Assembly (NCBI GenBank): GCA_018136815.1
Contig: CM030934.1
Coordinates: forward strand, 6,178,698-6,242,697
Direction: 5' to 3'
Length of the DNA: 64,000 bases
Source of the DNA: Isochrysis galbana
Taxonomy: Eukaryota; Haptophyta; Isochrysidales; Isochrysidaceae
Shown piece after piece: positions 41,434 to 52,891 of this stretch (within the stretch, counting starts at the first letter, position 1; each line of letters begins with the position of its first letter). Under the pieces are notes generated by a model. It was not told the DNA's origin. It ran no database searches and saw only the letters and a program-made list of their open reading frames with translations. The position numbers were made by a program, and so were the translations under genes.

Positions 41434-42144
41434 CATATGGACGGTCATTAAGGTGACCCACCGGAAAGGACTACATTATATTGTGGGATAGTTCTTTCAC
41501 TAGCTCACCGTTTTTAACGAGTGTATATATAACGTCCCCTGCACCCATTTTTGCCGCCCGCCACGTTCTTCGCCCACGTCCCATCCCCGACCGCCCATCC
41601 ACCGGCACCTCTGAATCGCGCCGGTTCCAGCCGCCTCCCGGATCCGCCGCTGCCCCTCCCGCCATGTGACAGCCGCTCTCCCCGCCAAGAGATTGAAACC
41701 TCAGATGACTTGGGTCTTGGGTTCGGGTATTTTTTTTATTTTTTTGCACCCTTTCGCACCCCCCTCCCATGGAACATGGAACCCAAGAGACTTTAGCTTT
41801 TTCCGATAGCCCCGTCGGAGCCCCAGAATCGAGGCTTGGGCTTGGAAGGATCATGGCGCCCAAGCCCCCGTTGCGCGTTGGCCAACTCCAGCTTGTCACT
41901 CTGTCTAACCAACCCCTCCTCCCCGTAGGCCCCCTTGATCAGGAGCCTTCAGCCACCAGCCAGCTTCAGTCGACCTGCAGGGGTGCGAGAGCCAGCAAGC
42001 GAGAGGCAGGAAGGGCCAAGGCCATGCCCCAGCCTCGCCTGCCCCCTAAGATGTGCTCCCAAGCCCCTGAAGTCGCCTTCCGTCAAAAGAGGGCCAGGTG
42101 ATTTTTTTGTCATCCATATACTCTTGTTTTCTTTTTAAAACCCG
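41434..42144. other. Intergenic; no gene recognised
   Basis: TATATATA at 41523-41530 and a 110-codon Pro-rich frame at 41769-42101 without family features. Confidence 0.45.
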
Positions 42145-42198
42145 TCACGAAACATAAATGCAGAAAACGAGTTTCGTTACACGTCTTTAGGGTGTGTG
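42145..42198. repeat. Flank motif shared by the two AT-rich gene islands (copy 2), with hairpin
   Basis: CACGAAACATAAATGCAGAA, then ACGAGTTTCGTTACACGTCT. The arms ACGAAAC and GTTTCGT can pair. Copy 1 at 4050-4100 keeps only the right arm. Confidence 0.7.
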
Positions 42199-42209
42199 CG
42201 AAAAGTTTT

Positions 42210-42554
42210 TTACCCGTAAGTTGCCGGCCGGAAACCCAGACTGTGTCCTCTCACAGGGGTTCTCTTGAGCAGATCAATATTCCAACCATTAGACTGCATA
42301 TTCTTCAGTGCATCTTCATGTGACATTACCTGTTGTGTTAGCCAATGGTACTCCTTCCACAGGTAGTGCTCATATGTTTTGTACTGCGGTAGAGTTGTAA
42401 TATCCCAACCTACCGAGTTCATTTGCTTCAGTATTTCAACAATCTCATTCTCGTCATAAAGAGATGTTAGTTGCGCCTGTTTCTCATATTTATCAACAGA
42501 TGCAAGGTCTTCGTGTCGGCCGTAGCGGAAAAAGCCTTGACACGGCGTCTCCAT
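42210..42554 (-). CDS. AT-rich virus-like small gene with a repeated LK.M.S.GW motif
   Basis: 114 residues, intact from the ATG at 42554. The protein holds two copies of a motif: EILKQMNSVGWDI and ALKNMQSNGWNID, separated by a Tyr/His-rich stretch (YEHYLWKEYHWL). Base composition is well below the GC of neighbours, and codons ending in A/T are frequent. No family is recognised. The shared left flank with the pseudogene at 4140-4583 and the repeat directly to its right (42612) suggest an inserted element, possibly from a large DNA virus or polinton-like virus of algae; this origin is inference. Confidence 0.5.
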   Translation of the reverse strand: METPCQGFFRYGRHEDLASVDKYEKQAQLTSLYDENEIVEILKQMNSVGWDITTLPQYKTYEHYLWKEYHWLTQQVMSHEDALKNMQSNGWNIDLLKRTPVRGHSLGFRPATYG

Positions 42555-42611
42555 CGGGCGCGGGGGAAAGCAGAGAAAAAAGTTGTTATGCTCTATGATA
42601 ATTTTAAAACA

Positions 42612-42703
42612 ATTTAATTTTAAAACAATGCTCTATAATACAACTGTGGACATTTGATCGCTCAATTCGACTGATGTCCCACAATTGACGGAACGACACC
42701 TTG
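42612..42703 (+). repeat. Dispersed repeat 'CAACTGTGGACATTTGATCG' (copy 2)
   Basis: Same block as 9275-9365, preceded by two TTTTAAAACAAT direct repeats. It abuts the AT-rich gene island. Confidence 0.85.
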
Positions 42704-42823
42704 GGGACTTGAAGGGAGGTCCCAGGCGCGCGCCATCGAGCCGCAGGGAAGAGAGGAGGAAGAGGGAAGAGGGAGGGGAGGGGGGAGCGGCAGCTCGCCC
42801 CTCCGTCACCAACGTGTCTTCTT

Positions 42824-43149
42824 GCGCCCTGTTTAGGTAAATTTTTTATTTAATTTTTAACCAATTTTTATGGGTCGCGGCGCGGCAAAGGAACTTAAGG
42901 AACGGGACTAGCGCTCACTCAAGACAGGACACCCTGCCGCGGCAAGCGCGAGCACCCTTCCCCCCTTATGCCACCCAGCTCTTCACTAGCTTTCTTTCTA
43001 CCTGCGCTAGCCAGAGCGCCCCTCCCTCCACACTCAGACAGCCCCCTAAGCCAGGATCCTGTTCTGGTCTCGCAGGCAAGGGGGCCTAATGGGAGGGAGA
43101 GGAGCAACTCCTCAGAGAGGAGCTGTGGGGAAGCGCCCTGTTTAGGTAA
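42824..43149. repeat. Segment bounded by 18-bp direct repeats
   Basis: GCGCCCTGTTTAGGTAAA occurs at 42824-42841 and again at 43132-43149, about 308 bp apart in the same orientation. A shorter version (GCGCCCTGTTTAG) is at 51789. The enclosed sequence has no gene. Confidence 0.7.
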
Positions 43150-43759
43150 AAGAAGACGAAGACGGGGGGCGCCAGAGCCAGGAGCCAGGAGGGAAGGGCC
43201 GCGGCTCGCCGCGGCCGCGGCCACTCATTAGCGCCCCGGGCCCCGAGTGCTTCACGAGTGACCCCCGAAAGGGCTTTTCCCTCAGCGTGGACTCGAGGAG
43301 AGGGCGTGCTGGGGGGCGCAGGGTCGGTGCATGCACTGGAGGGGGGACAAATATCGAGAGGAGGGGACAGTGCCCCCTCACCCCGGTATCAATCGGACAC
43401 CTGGCTCGTCAGGCATACATATAGTATTAGTATACGTACGTACGTACCCCTGCGAGGCGAAATTCGGGTCACCTTCCCATAGCTTTTCTGCTCGGATCCC
43501 CCTTCCCCTTCATTCACACTAACAATAACTTTAACGAATCACGAGGAGACACCCAACCCGTGTCTAAGCCGTAAGCCGTGCGCCGTGCTTTCGTACATGA
43601 GTTCCTATTAAAATGAATGTAAACTATCGTTCAAGTTGAAGTTTAAAATTTCACACGGTCCTCTTTCTCTTTCGACGGAACGCGAGCTCGGTAGCACGTA
43701 GCGCGTAGCGCGTAGCAAGTGAACATGGGCCTGCCCTTTGATGTCTTGACAAGGCCCCG
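43150..43759. other. Intergenic, no gene seen
   Basis: A GTACGTACGTACGTACC microsatellite-like stretch at 43432-43448. Confidence 0.5.
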
Positions 43760-43872
43760 CCTGTGGGCCAGGCAGGGCAGCTCAGGGGGCAGTGGAGGCC
43801 GGGGCTCGCCCCAGGCCCCTCTTGCCTCTCCCATCTCCCATGTGAACTAAGTATGAAGTATGAACTTAGTTG
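43760..43872 (+). repeat. Short interspersed element, hairpin end type 2 (copy 2, short)
   Basis: Head block CAGGGGGCAGTGGAGGCCGG, then the tail CATGTGAACTAAGTATGAAG and TATGAACTTAGTTG, the type-2 hairpin with a slightly longer loop. Confidence 0.75.
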
Positions 43873-43984
43873 AATCTATCCCACCTCTAATTTCAGTTAA
43901 TGGCTGTAGTGAGCCGCCGAGCACTCCTCCTTGGGGGTCTGCAATAGGATTCTCTTGACCAAGTTCCATTTTTGGTGAGGTATC

Positions 43985-46900
43985 CTAATTGTGAGGCGTA
44001 ATGGCACGACTCGCGAGTGGCGTGTGCGATGTGACGTCGCCATCGAGGCGTCGTTGGCTATCGACACGAGTGATAGAAACCCATGACAGGGGGAATGCGT
44101 GTGCTTCGCGCTTCGAATGTCGTACGAGCCGGAATATTGCGCCCATTCGATTTGGAAGACAAGACAGCTCTCGGGTGAAAAGGAGTAGGATGGTCCCCGA
44201 CGAAACTTCCACAAGGCGCGAGAGCATCAGCACCTCGACCTGCACGCCCGTCGGCACTAGTGGGAGTACTTTTGACTCCTCACGTTGCCCAACCACTGCT
44301 TCGATCTCGATGGAGCACGAGAGAAAAATTGAAAGGAGACAGTGGAGGAGCAACAAGCATAGCCGCACTCGATAGCGATAGAGCTGGTCGCAGAGCGCCT
44401 CCTCGCGCAAACCGTTTACCTTCATTTCGTGGTGACTTCCCGTACGTGGCATCGCGCCGCTCGTGTCATTCCAGCCCTCGTCAATTTGATAGATCTGATC
44501 CGCCCTATGAGCACGCCCGTTGCTATCATGCTCCCGTGCGCTCAAGGTGACGGCTCCTTCTTGAGGTGCCGCTTGTGAATGAACATGCCCCGTAAGCAAT
44601 GGTTGGCGGAGCGGGGCGCCATGCATGCTCGTTGTTGAACGATCGCTCTCGACGTCATCAATTGCGGGCAACGTATTAACCTCACGGCTTGAGCCATCCG
44701 TCTCGCCGCAAGTGCGTGGCGTCGCCTGGTATTCCGTGGTATCTCCGGCTCCTCCTGCCATGATTGTCCTCGAGCCGCTCGCCGTTTGTATGCCCACAGC
44801 TTGAGTGAGTATCGGTTCAACCAAGTGGGCGGTTACTTGCTGGTTTGAGGACGGCCTACCGGGTGCACTCTCCAAAGTGCTCACGATGTCATTCTCGGCC
44901 ACCATCTCGCGCGGATCCGCCGATGGATGCAGCACCAAAGTAGGTGCTAGACGCAAAATGGCAAGCGACCCAAGAATGAGCAAGGCGAAAAAGACGTGCA
45001 GTGCGAGACGGCTGAGCAACTTGGCGCGTGGCACGTCACCGCAAGACGACGATTCGACACGCACGCTTGGGCTAGGCAATACTGCTCCTACGACTTCGGG
45101 TAATACAGGTATGATTGCGGCGCACACAAGTGTCAGAGCGTGGTATGAGCGCTGTGAGGTGGGTGTAGAATGGGCTGCGCGCTCCGGGCAGCGCTGCTGG
45201 GCCATTAGGACCGCCAACGCCGCTGTTTGACCACGAATGAAGAGAAGAGCCCAATCGACAGAAACGCCAAAGATTTTATCAGCTGCGGACAGTTTTGTCA
45301 CCTCCGATGTGTGCGAGCAGGCGCCCCAACCTTGAGCCGCAAAAACGGTGGCTGCGAGAACCAAAGAGCTCAACGAAAGCCCCAGCAGCCACCATGTCAT
45401 GTTGGTACCAAACGGCGATGAGCAGCCGGCGCTACCGCACGGCTCAGAGGTGGACCCACCCGTGGGAGTAGAAGCGGAAGCTAATCGGCTCAACCGCAGG
45501 AGGGGACAAATGAGCAAGCTAGCAATGTATGCTGCAGAGATGGCCGCCATGGCCGCCCCAACCTGTGAGACTCGACGGAGGGAGTTGTGGACAGCAGCGG
45601 ACGAAGAGTGAGGCAGCTCAACGGCGATGGTCGAGACGACCAGCATTGGAACCTGCAAACACAACGGTGGGCGAAGGCTCATGTGCGTGGGACAATCATA
45701 GAAGACGTGCCCCTCAGATGAGCGATGCTTCTCGGACGTCACGAAGCACGCATCGAGCGTTCGTTGTTAATGGGCTGAGATGTGGAAAGGGGATGGACGT
45801 GGAGGGACATCGACAGCTCCCAACCAACACCGCCCGAGCGCAAGAGATTATCATACGACTATCAAAATACCTAGTGGGCACAAGGCTAGCCGGGTCGACG
45901 GCTCATCGCGTTGAATGTGCATTCGGTGTGATCAGCCAACGAGATGTGGGATGGACCCGCTCCCGGTGCACGGCCAAGCGGCACGCCCAACAAATGAATG
46001 AGCATCCAATGGGAAGACCTCACCGAAAGGACCAAGCCCACGAAAAGGATGGACGCGAGATATTCTGCCGAGGAGCGCTGCCTGAACTCGCGCGCGAAGA
46101 CGACCACAGTTGGTGCCGAAGGGAGCATCCCATAGAGGAATGCAAAGTTTACGGCATTGGCCTCAGTGACGCCAAAGATCTCGGCAAGCACGCGCGTCAA
46201 TAGTGGCATCGCAAGGCCCTTCGCGCAGAGTAGGCTCAAAGAAGTGAGGGGCTGAGTCATAAGCGGCTCTGCGCGAGTGCGTAGCGACAGGCCTAGTGTC
46301 ACGAGTGCCGTTGCGGTAAAGGCCTGCTTCATCGGCAGCAATGTGCCATGAACTATCGCAGGCAGCGGCGGGTCGCCAAACGCGATAAGGCAGAGCCTGA
46401 GCGCCCCCCCAAGGAACACAGAAAGCACAAGAGGCGAGCGCGCCACCTTGACCATGCTCTGACAGAGCTGCATGCCGCAAACCGCCCTGCCATTTGCTGG
46501 GAGCTCCAAGCCAGCTTCTGATTGAGCGCCCCGTTCAAGAAGGACAAAAGCCAGCGGATTGAGGAGGGCGAGCTGGAACGGAGCAACGAGGAAGATGATC
46601 GACATGAAGCGGTCGCCTGGTGCAGTATGGCACACCAAGGTAAGGCCATCGGGCGTAGCTGGCTGGCGCTCGCGCTGCGGTCGTCGCATAGTACAGGCAA
46701 GGGACGGCGTGGCTGGAGAAAGCCGATTGAAGCGCTCCTCACCCCAGATGGCCGCGCAGAGCGGTACGCCAAGCGCAAAGTCATTGGACTGGGTCACAAA
46801 GATGGTGTAGAGCCCGGCACGACTGAGCCAGCTGTAGTGCTGCTCTACACGGTCGTGGACGGCGGAGGCTGCATAGGTGATAGCGATGGTCGCCACGAAG

Positions 46901-47142
46901 GCGATCACCTTGGCAGCGCAGAGCGCAAGCAATAGCCTCCACTCGGTACGCGCCGGCTCGAGCTCGGCCATCGCGAGGAAGAGGAGGGCCGGCATCGATA
47001 GCCGGCCGACAAAGGCGGAGAGGCCGGCAGCGTCCGATGGGGAGAGCACGGCGAGTAGCCTGCAGGCGAGCCCGACCGCCACGATGGCCAGACACTGCGT
47101 AAGCGCTGTCGCAAGCGGTGCGAGCATTGCCGACTCGGACAT
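43985..47142 (-). CDS. GPR155: GPR155/LYCHOS-like membrane protein: transporter fold fused to GPCR-like part (2 exons)
   Basis: Minus-strand exons 46024-47142 and 43985-45652, joined over a 371-bp GT-AG intron in phase 0, give 928 residues. The N-terminal half is an auxin-efflux-carrier/permease-like fold with about ten spans. The family hallmark TIFVTQSNDFALGVPLCAAI is at about residue 115, followed by IIFLVAPFQLALLNPLAFVL. The second exon starts VPMLVVSTIAVELPHSS and continues with spans of the GPCR-like part (WWLLGLSLSSLVLAATVF, LTLVCAAIIPVLPEVVGAV, LALHVFFALLILGSLAIL, LCLLLLHCLLSIFLSC). A long hydrophilic loop (about 190 residues) splits it. Animal GPR155 is a lysosomal cholesterol sensor for mTORC1 and ends in a DEP domain; none is seen here. 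A 30-residue basic insert after IWGEERFN may be a missed intron. The start is ATG 47142; ATG 47127 is also possible. Confidence 0.82.
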
Positions 47143-47715
47143 CAGCAAGCTGGCCTGGCCGCCGCGCGGGACTCCTCCTCTCACCGGTGAACTTTCTCTC
47201 GCTCACTCTTCCTCCCTTCCCCTTCCCCCCCACCCCCTACGCTCCCACGCCCTCCTATTCTCTCTTGTCCGCTCTCGCCCCCCCCCCCCCCCGCCCCCCA
47301 CCCTCTTGCCTCCGCCGCCCCCTCGCGGCCTCTCCTCCCTCCCCCCTTCCCCCCCCCCCAACCGGCCACGCCTCTGGCTCTCCCTTCCTTTCTCTCCCCC
47401 CGGATGCCCGCTCCCTCCCTCTCCCTCTCTCCCTCTCTCGTGCCCGTCCGCTCGGCTGGACTACGCCCCCCCCCTCCCCCTACCCGCCCCCACCAGTCCG
47501 TCGCTGTCTCTCCCACACAAAGCCTCCTCTCCCCCCCCCCCCCCCCTCTTCCCCCCTCTCGCCGCACTCCCACCCTCCTCCCGTCCTCGGCTCGGCGTCG
47601 CCGGCGGGGCCACCGCGAGATGGACCCCCGGGAGCTATTTTTACTCTCCGTCGAGAGAGGATAGAGCGCGCCGTCCCATGGCGACGACCTCACGACCTCT
47701 CTGAGTGAACGGCTC
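47143..47715. other. Upstream region of the GPR155-like gene: C-run and CT-rich
   Basis: C-runs at 47278-47292, 47350-47360 and 47527-47547 within CCCTCTC repeats (G-rich on the gene strand). No convincing ORF. Confidence 0.6.
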
Positions 47716-48050
47716 CGCCTGCTGCTCGTCAGCTATACAATAGAACCTTGAGCCTTGAGAGACTAAGCCGCCTGCTGCTCGTCAGCTATACAATAGAGCC
47801 TTGAGCCTTGAGAGACTTTGTCGCCTGCTGCACGTCAGCTATAATAGAACCTTGAGCCTTGAGAGACTAAGCCGCCTGCTGCTCGTCAGCTATAATAGAG
47901 CCTTGAGCCTTGAGAGACTAAGCCGCCTGCTGCTCGTCAGCTATAATAGAGCCTTGAGCCTTGAGAGACTAAGCCGCCTGCTGCTCGTCAGCTTCAGCTA
48001 TACAATAGACCCTTGAGCCTTGAGAGACTTTGTCGCCTGCTGCTCGTCAT
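47716..48050. repeat. 51-53-bp tandem repeat, seven copies
   Basis: CGCCTGCTGCTCGTCAGC followed by TATAATAGAGCCTTGAGCC starts at 47716, 47769, 47822, 47873, 47924, 47975 and 48034. TATAATAGAACCTTGAG-like sequence recurs at 52037-52055. Confidence 0.92.
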
Positions 48051-49033
48051 GTCGCATTCGCGAGCCTCTGTAGGCTATTTCGCTATTTTCCGCTCTACCG
48101 TTATAACCGCGATGGTAAATCATCAATCTTCGTTCTTATGTCTATCTCTACGTCTACGACGGCTCCACGCTTCTATCAATCACTACACTTCATTCAATGT
48201 TGGTCTACCATTATACCCACGTGGCCAAGCAGCTTCTACAAGCTTCTTTCTACTCGGAATATGAATATGCTCTAGCTCTGGACTGATCACCCAGGCATGG
48301 AGATCAAGGGAGTAGTAAGCACGTGTCGATGATGACCAAGGAAGTAGCGAGCATCTTGCTTGCTAAAGTACACCCTCAAGAACCTCAAGCATCTAGACTC
48401 TGTAAGTCTAACACCTCTGTAAGCTTCTAGACTTTTTAAGTCTACCAGCTACTCCATGGCTAAGCTACAAAAGCTATAGGTAAAGTGCACGCCGCTGTGC
48501 TCGCGTTGAGACGCTATTCGCCGATGAATCTTGTAGGATCTTCACTAAGCATGGATGAATCCCTTTCGCGCCTTTTCTGTGTGCAATCCTCAATCCTTCT
48601 CTAGGACGACGAGTTCTCTTCTGGCCAATTGGTTCCTTCTTTGCTCTCTCTGTTGACCCACCGTGGCTTTCGCTCCCGTGTTTATTGCGTGTTGCCCTTG
48701 TTTATGTTAGAAAGTGGTGTGGCGTGTCTTCGTACGCACCCAGCAACCGTCGCAGCGCTCTGCGATCGAAGCCGTACCGTGACCCCTCGTACCCCGTTTG
48801 GTTTAGTTTGTGTGTCTCTGTGGACCGGCAACTTTTTTGAGTCCCCGCGTTGTAGTCCCTCGTGTCTACCTTGGACCTAAGAAGCTCTCATTCTCATTCT
48901 CTCTCTCTTCCACTAGCTCGCTAGCTAGCCTCGTCTCTACTCTCCGACGCCACGCGTTGCAATCCTCGGAACCCCAGTCTACCTCTTCGCTCATAGCGCT
49001 CGATGGCAGATACTGTCAGACCCGACTCCTACT
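48051..49033. other. No gene recognised; possible leader of a retroelement
   Basis: Contains related short repeats (CTAGACTCTGTAAGTCTA, CTAGACTTTTTAAGTCTA, about 48387-48450) that can form small stems. It leads into the short ORF at 49034. Confidence 0.4.
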
Positions 49034-49159
49034 ATGACCTCTCAGACATCTTCCCGCGAAGCAACAAACAACGACTCTTTCACGGCCGCGTCAACTGCCG
49101 GCTCGGTCGAACGGCCCTCTGCCTACGAGCCGGTAGTCATCGCATGTTCGACATATATA

Positions 49160-49990
<831 letters not shown>

Positions 49991-50207
49991 GAGAGGGAGG
50001 TTATGCTATTAAAATAAAAAAGGAATGATCGTAGAAATAAATTTTAATCAATTAAATATACTACTAAATATAATGTTTTTATGAAAATATACTTTTCAAT
50101 TAATTATTCAGATAATAAATAATTAAATATCAAAACCGGAATGAGCTAATTAAATATAATTTATTATAGTAGTAATATTTTTACGAAAATATACTTTTCA
50201 ATGAATT
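49991..50207. other. AT-rich island with a direct duplication
   Basis: About 200 bp of very AT-rich DNA. The block AAATATACTTTTCAAT with flanking AATTAAATATA occurs twice, about 100 bp apart (about 50047-50105 and 50147-50205). It ends exactly where the piggyBac coding frame is cut. Confidence 0.8.
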
Positions 50208-51466
50208 GCGAACCATGAATCGCATGCGATTACGCGGCGAGATCCGAACCATGGCTTGACGAGGCGCAAGCTCTGGGCGGCGGTGTGGCCGATCGCGTAC
50301 GTCTGGTTTGGCGCTTTGTCCTCGTAGCGATCGGCGAAGAACTCCTGATTTGGATGTGCGTCCTTACCCTCACAGATCTCGATGCGGAGAAGGATACCGG
50401 AGAGTGCGTCTGCAGCAGTCTTCAATTCGACTCCCACCGGTTCCGGCTTGCGCCTGCCGAACCAGACCTTAGGGCATTTCGCCGGGTCGCCTACGCCTTC
50501 ACGACCACGCCATGCACACATCGACTCGTCGAGGGTGAGCAGCCATGACGGGTGCACCTTGTCGATGCGAGACTCATTGAACATGTCGATGAGGGGACGC
50601 ACGAACGCCCACGGGTCACGCTCCAGAGACAGCGGATCTTCTGGCTCGAATGTGAGGACGGTGCGGATGCGCTTGAAGCGATTGATGCCCATGCCGTGCC
50701 GCCCGAGCGCTGGAGGTGGTAAGAGGGATTCTGGCGTTGGCGTCGTGCTCCACATCGCATCGAGCGAGAGGCCAGAGTGAATAGAGATGGCAATGGCGTA
50801 GCCGAACCACTGCAGGAGTTCCCCCTCCGTGAGTTTCTTATCCTCCGCTTTCAGGCCAAAGAGCTTCGCGTTGGAGAGCCGAACGATATGGCTGAGGTAC
50901 TCGTCCGGGAGCAGGTACATGAAAATCTGGTCGATGCTCTTGAGGCTGGACGTATTGTGCGTGAACGTCATCTTCTGCCGGCTCTCTGTCCGAGCGTCGC
51001 GCTTGACAAACTTCGGGCCGCGCAGGGTCCAGATCGTGCCGCCGTTCTCGTACGTTTTTGGAGCTTCCGCCTCATCCTCGGACGAGTCATCTCCGATGTT
51101 GCTGGGGTTGGTCTGGCTGTAGCTGTCACTCTCGTTGTCACTCTCGGAGTCGTCGTGTATCTGCGTGTTGAGAACAGGAGCTGGCCGGCCATCTTGATAA
51201 GGTAGGAGCTGCACCTCGAGGGAGTTCCCGTTCTCGTCGAACTCAAAGGCGTCGAGGAAGTACGACTTGTTGCGAGTTTCTTCTTCCCACTTCATCATCA
51301 CCTTGGTCCTCTCGGAGTCAGCCCAGCGATCGATGATGCCCACGTACTTCTTCTTCTGCGCTGTGTTGGCAGCCCAGCTGGCTGACCAAAACTCGGCGTT
51401 GATGTCGAGGACGACGCCCTTCACATTCTTGTGGCTCTTGAGGATCGCTTTGATCTCGGAGAAGGT
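50198..51466 (-). pseudogene. piggyBac-family (DDE_Tnp_1_7) transposase, C-terminally truncated
   Basis: About 422 codons are open from a likely exon start at 51466 (after CTCGCAG) to TGA at 50198. Features of piggyBac transposases: an acidic region (SESDNESDSYSQTNPSNI), LLQWFGYAIAISIHSGLS, GINRFKRIRTVLTFEP, the first catalytic Asp in WLLTLDESMCAWRGRE, and the second in ACDSWFAIH, which corresponds to the family DNWFTS. The frame then runs into the AT-rich island and stops, so the third catalytic Asp and the C-terminal Cys-rich domain are missing. No ATG exists at the 5' end; an upstream exon is missing or unrecognised. No TTAA-flanked terminal repeats were found. Most likely inactive, or a domesticated fragment. 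Confidence 0.75.
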
Positions 51467-52142
51467 CTGCGAGGCGCAAGGGGTGCATGGGAGTGGTCAG
51501 ATTGGTCATTCCTGTGCTAGCGCTCGCTCAGCTCAGTGATAGAGGTCTGGATTCTTCAGCTGGGCTCACAGCGCGCGCGCACCTGTGCTGGCATCGTGCG
51601 CGTCGGCGTGGATTGGTCTGATGAGGAGGTAGGGGCCATAAAAGTCATTAGGTACCACTGGTACAATCCCGTCATGGGCAGGGCTACCAGGGGCACTGCC
51701 ATTGCTCCCTTGGACGGACTGCCCCGACGATCGGATCTCGCCGACGCGCAATGGCGAGCGCCGAGCCTCCCTGACCCTATGGGTTGTGCGCCCTGTTTAG
51801 TGGGTTGTCAGGGCAAACCTGGGCACCCCAAGCGGGGAGATGACAGGGGAGACCCTCGGGGGGAGGGAGCGAACCTTGGGGAAGATCGGCGAGGCTTCGA
51901 CCGTTGCCCAGAAGGCGGCAAAGGAGGCAGACATTTTCCGTTGTCTTCCCCCCCCCCCCGAAGACAACCCGGTAGTCTTTAAGACTACGGGTTTGCGCAA
52001 CCGCGAAGCACCTGTTTCGGTGCTCCGGCAGTAAGGAGTTTATACAATAGAACCTTGAGTTTGCCTCGAGGAGCGAGCAGCAAGCGGCCTATTGTTAGTA
52101 GCCCCCCGCTGGCACCCATGCGTTGGGACGTTGGGGACAGAG
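51467..52142. other. Upstream region of the piggyBac remnant; no gene
   Basis: 51950-51960 is a C run; 51940-52005 has GTCTTCCCC...GGTAGTCTTTAAGACTACGG, where GTAGTC TTTAA GACTAC is a perfect small hairpin (51972-51988). No ORF of interest. Confidence 0.5.
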
Positions 52143-52236
52143 AAAGATCATATTGTACTTTATATTATACGGCGGCGCCTGCGCGGCCTCTCGCCACGGT
52201 GGAAGCACATATAATATAAAATACACATGATCTTTT
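52143..52236. repeat. Foldback (MITE-like) element of about 94 bp
   Basis: The left arm AAAGATCATATTGTACTTTA (52143 on) and the right arm ending TACACATGATCTTTT (to 52236) are inverted copies over about 27 bp with few mismatches, around a 40-bp GC-rich loop. No target duplication could be fixed. Confidence 0.75.
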
Positions 52237-52339
52237 AGTTCTGGTACTCCTATGATGAGGGGAGCATGAAAACGAACTGCGTTGTCTTGAGAGAGGGCGA
52301 GAAGAGGTGTGGGTGTCTTGCCAATAAAGTCCCCCCCCA

Positions 52340-52480
52340 CACCCCCTCTTTATCTCTCTCTCTCTTTCTATTGCTCCTGCCTCTCTCTCCCTGACTTCTC
52401 TCTGGTCCTCCTCTCTCTCTCAGCTCTCTCTCTCTCCGCTCTCTCTCTCTCCGCTCTCTCTCTCTCTCTCTCTCTCTCTC

Positions 52481-52529
<49 letters not shown>

Positions 52530-52546
52530 CTCTCTCTCTCTCTCTC

Positions 52547-52595
<49 letters not shown>

Positions 52596-52604
52596 CTCTC
52601 TCTC

Positions 52605-52651
<47 letters not shown>

Positions 52652-52689
52652 CTCTCTCTCCGCTCTCTCTCTCTCTCTCTCTCTCTCTC

Positions 52690-52780
<91 letters not shown>

Positions 52781-52785
52781 CTTTG
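52340..52785. repeat. (CT)n tract of about 440 bp, promoter-proximal
   Basis: CTCTCT repeats with CTCCGCTCTC interruptions end about 105 bp before the ATG of the surface-protein gene. It is the reverse complement in composition of the (GA)n tract at 49465. Confidence 0.97.
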
Positions 52786-52891
52786 GTGCCACGCTTGGAT
52801 TCAGACGGCGGCGCCCATCCCCCTCCCCACCTTCCCCTCCGCCGGCCCCTCTCCGCGCACGCCCCTCCCCCCCCCCCCCCCCCCGCTGCCA

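Noticed and set aside
41769-42101. 110-codon plus-strand frame with an upstream TATATATA
   Set aside because: Pro/Arg-rich and without conserved features; the TATA-like string alone does not support a gene.
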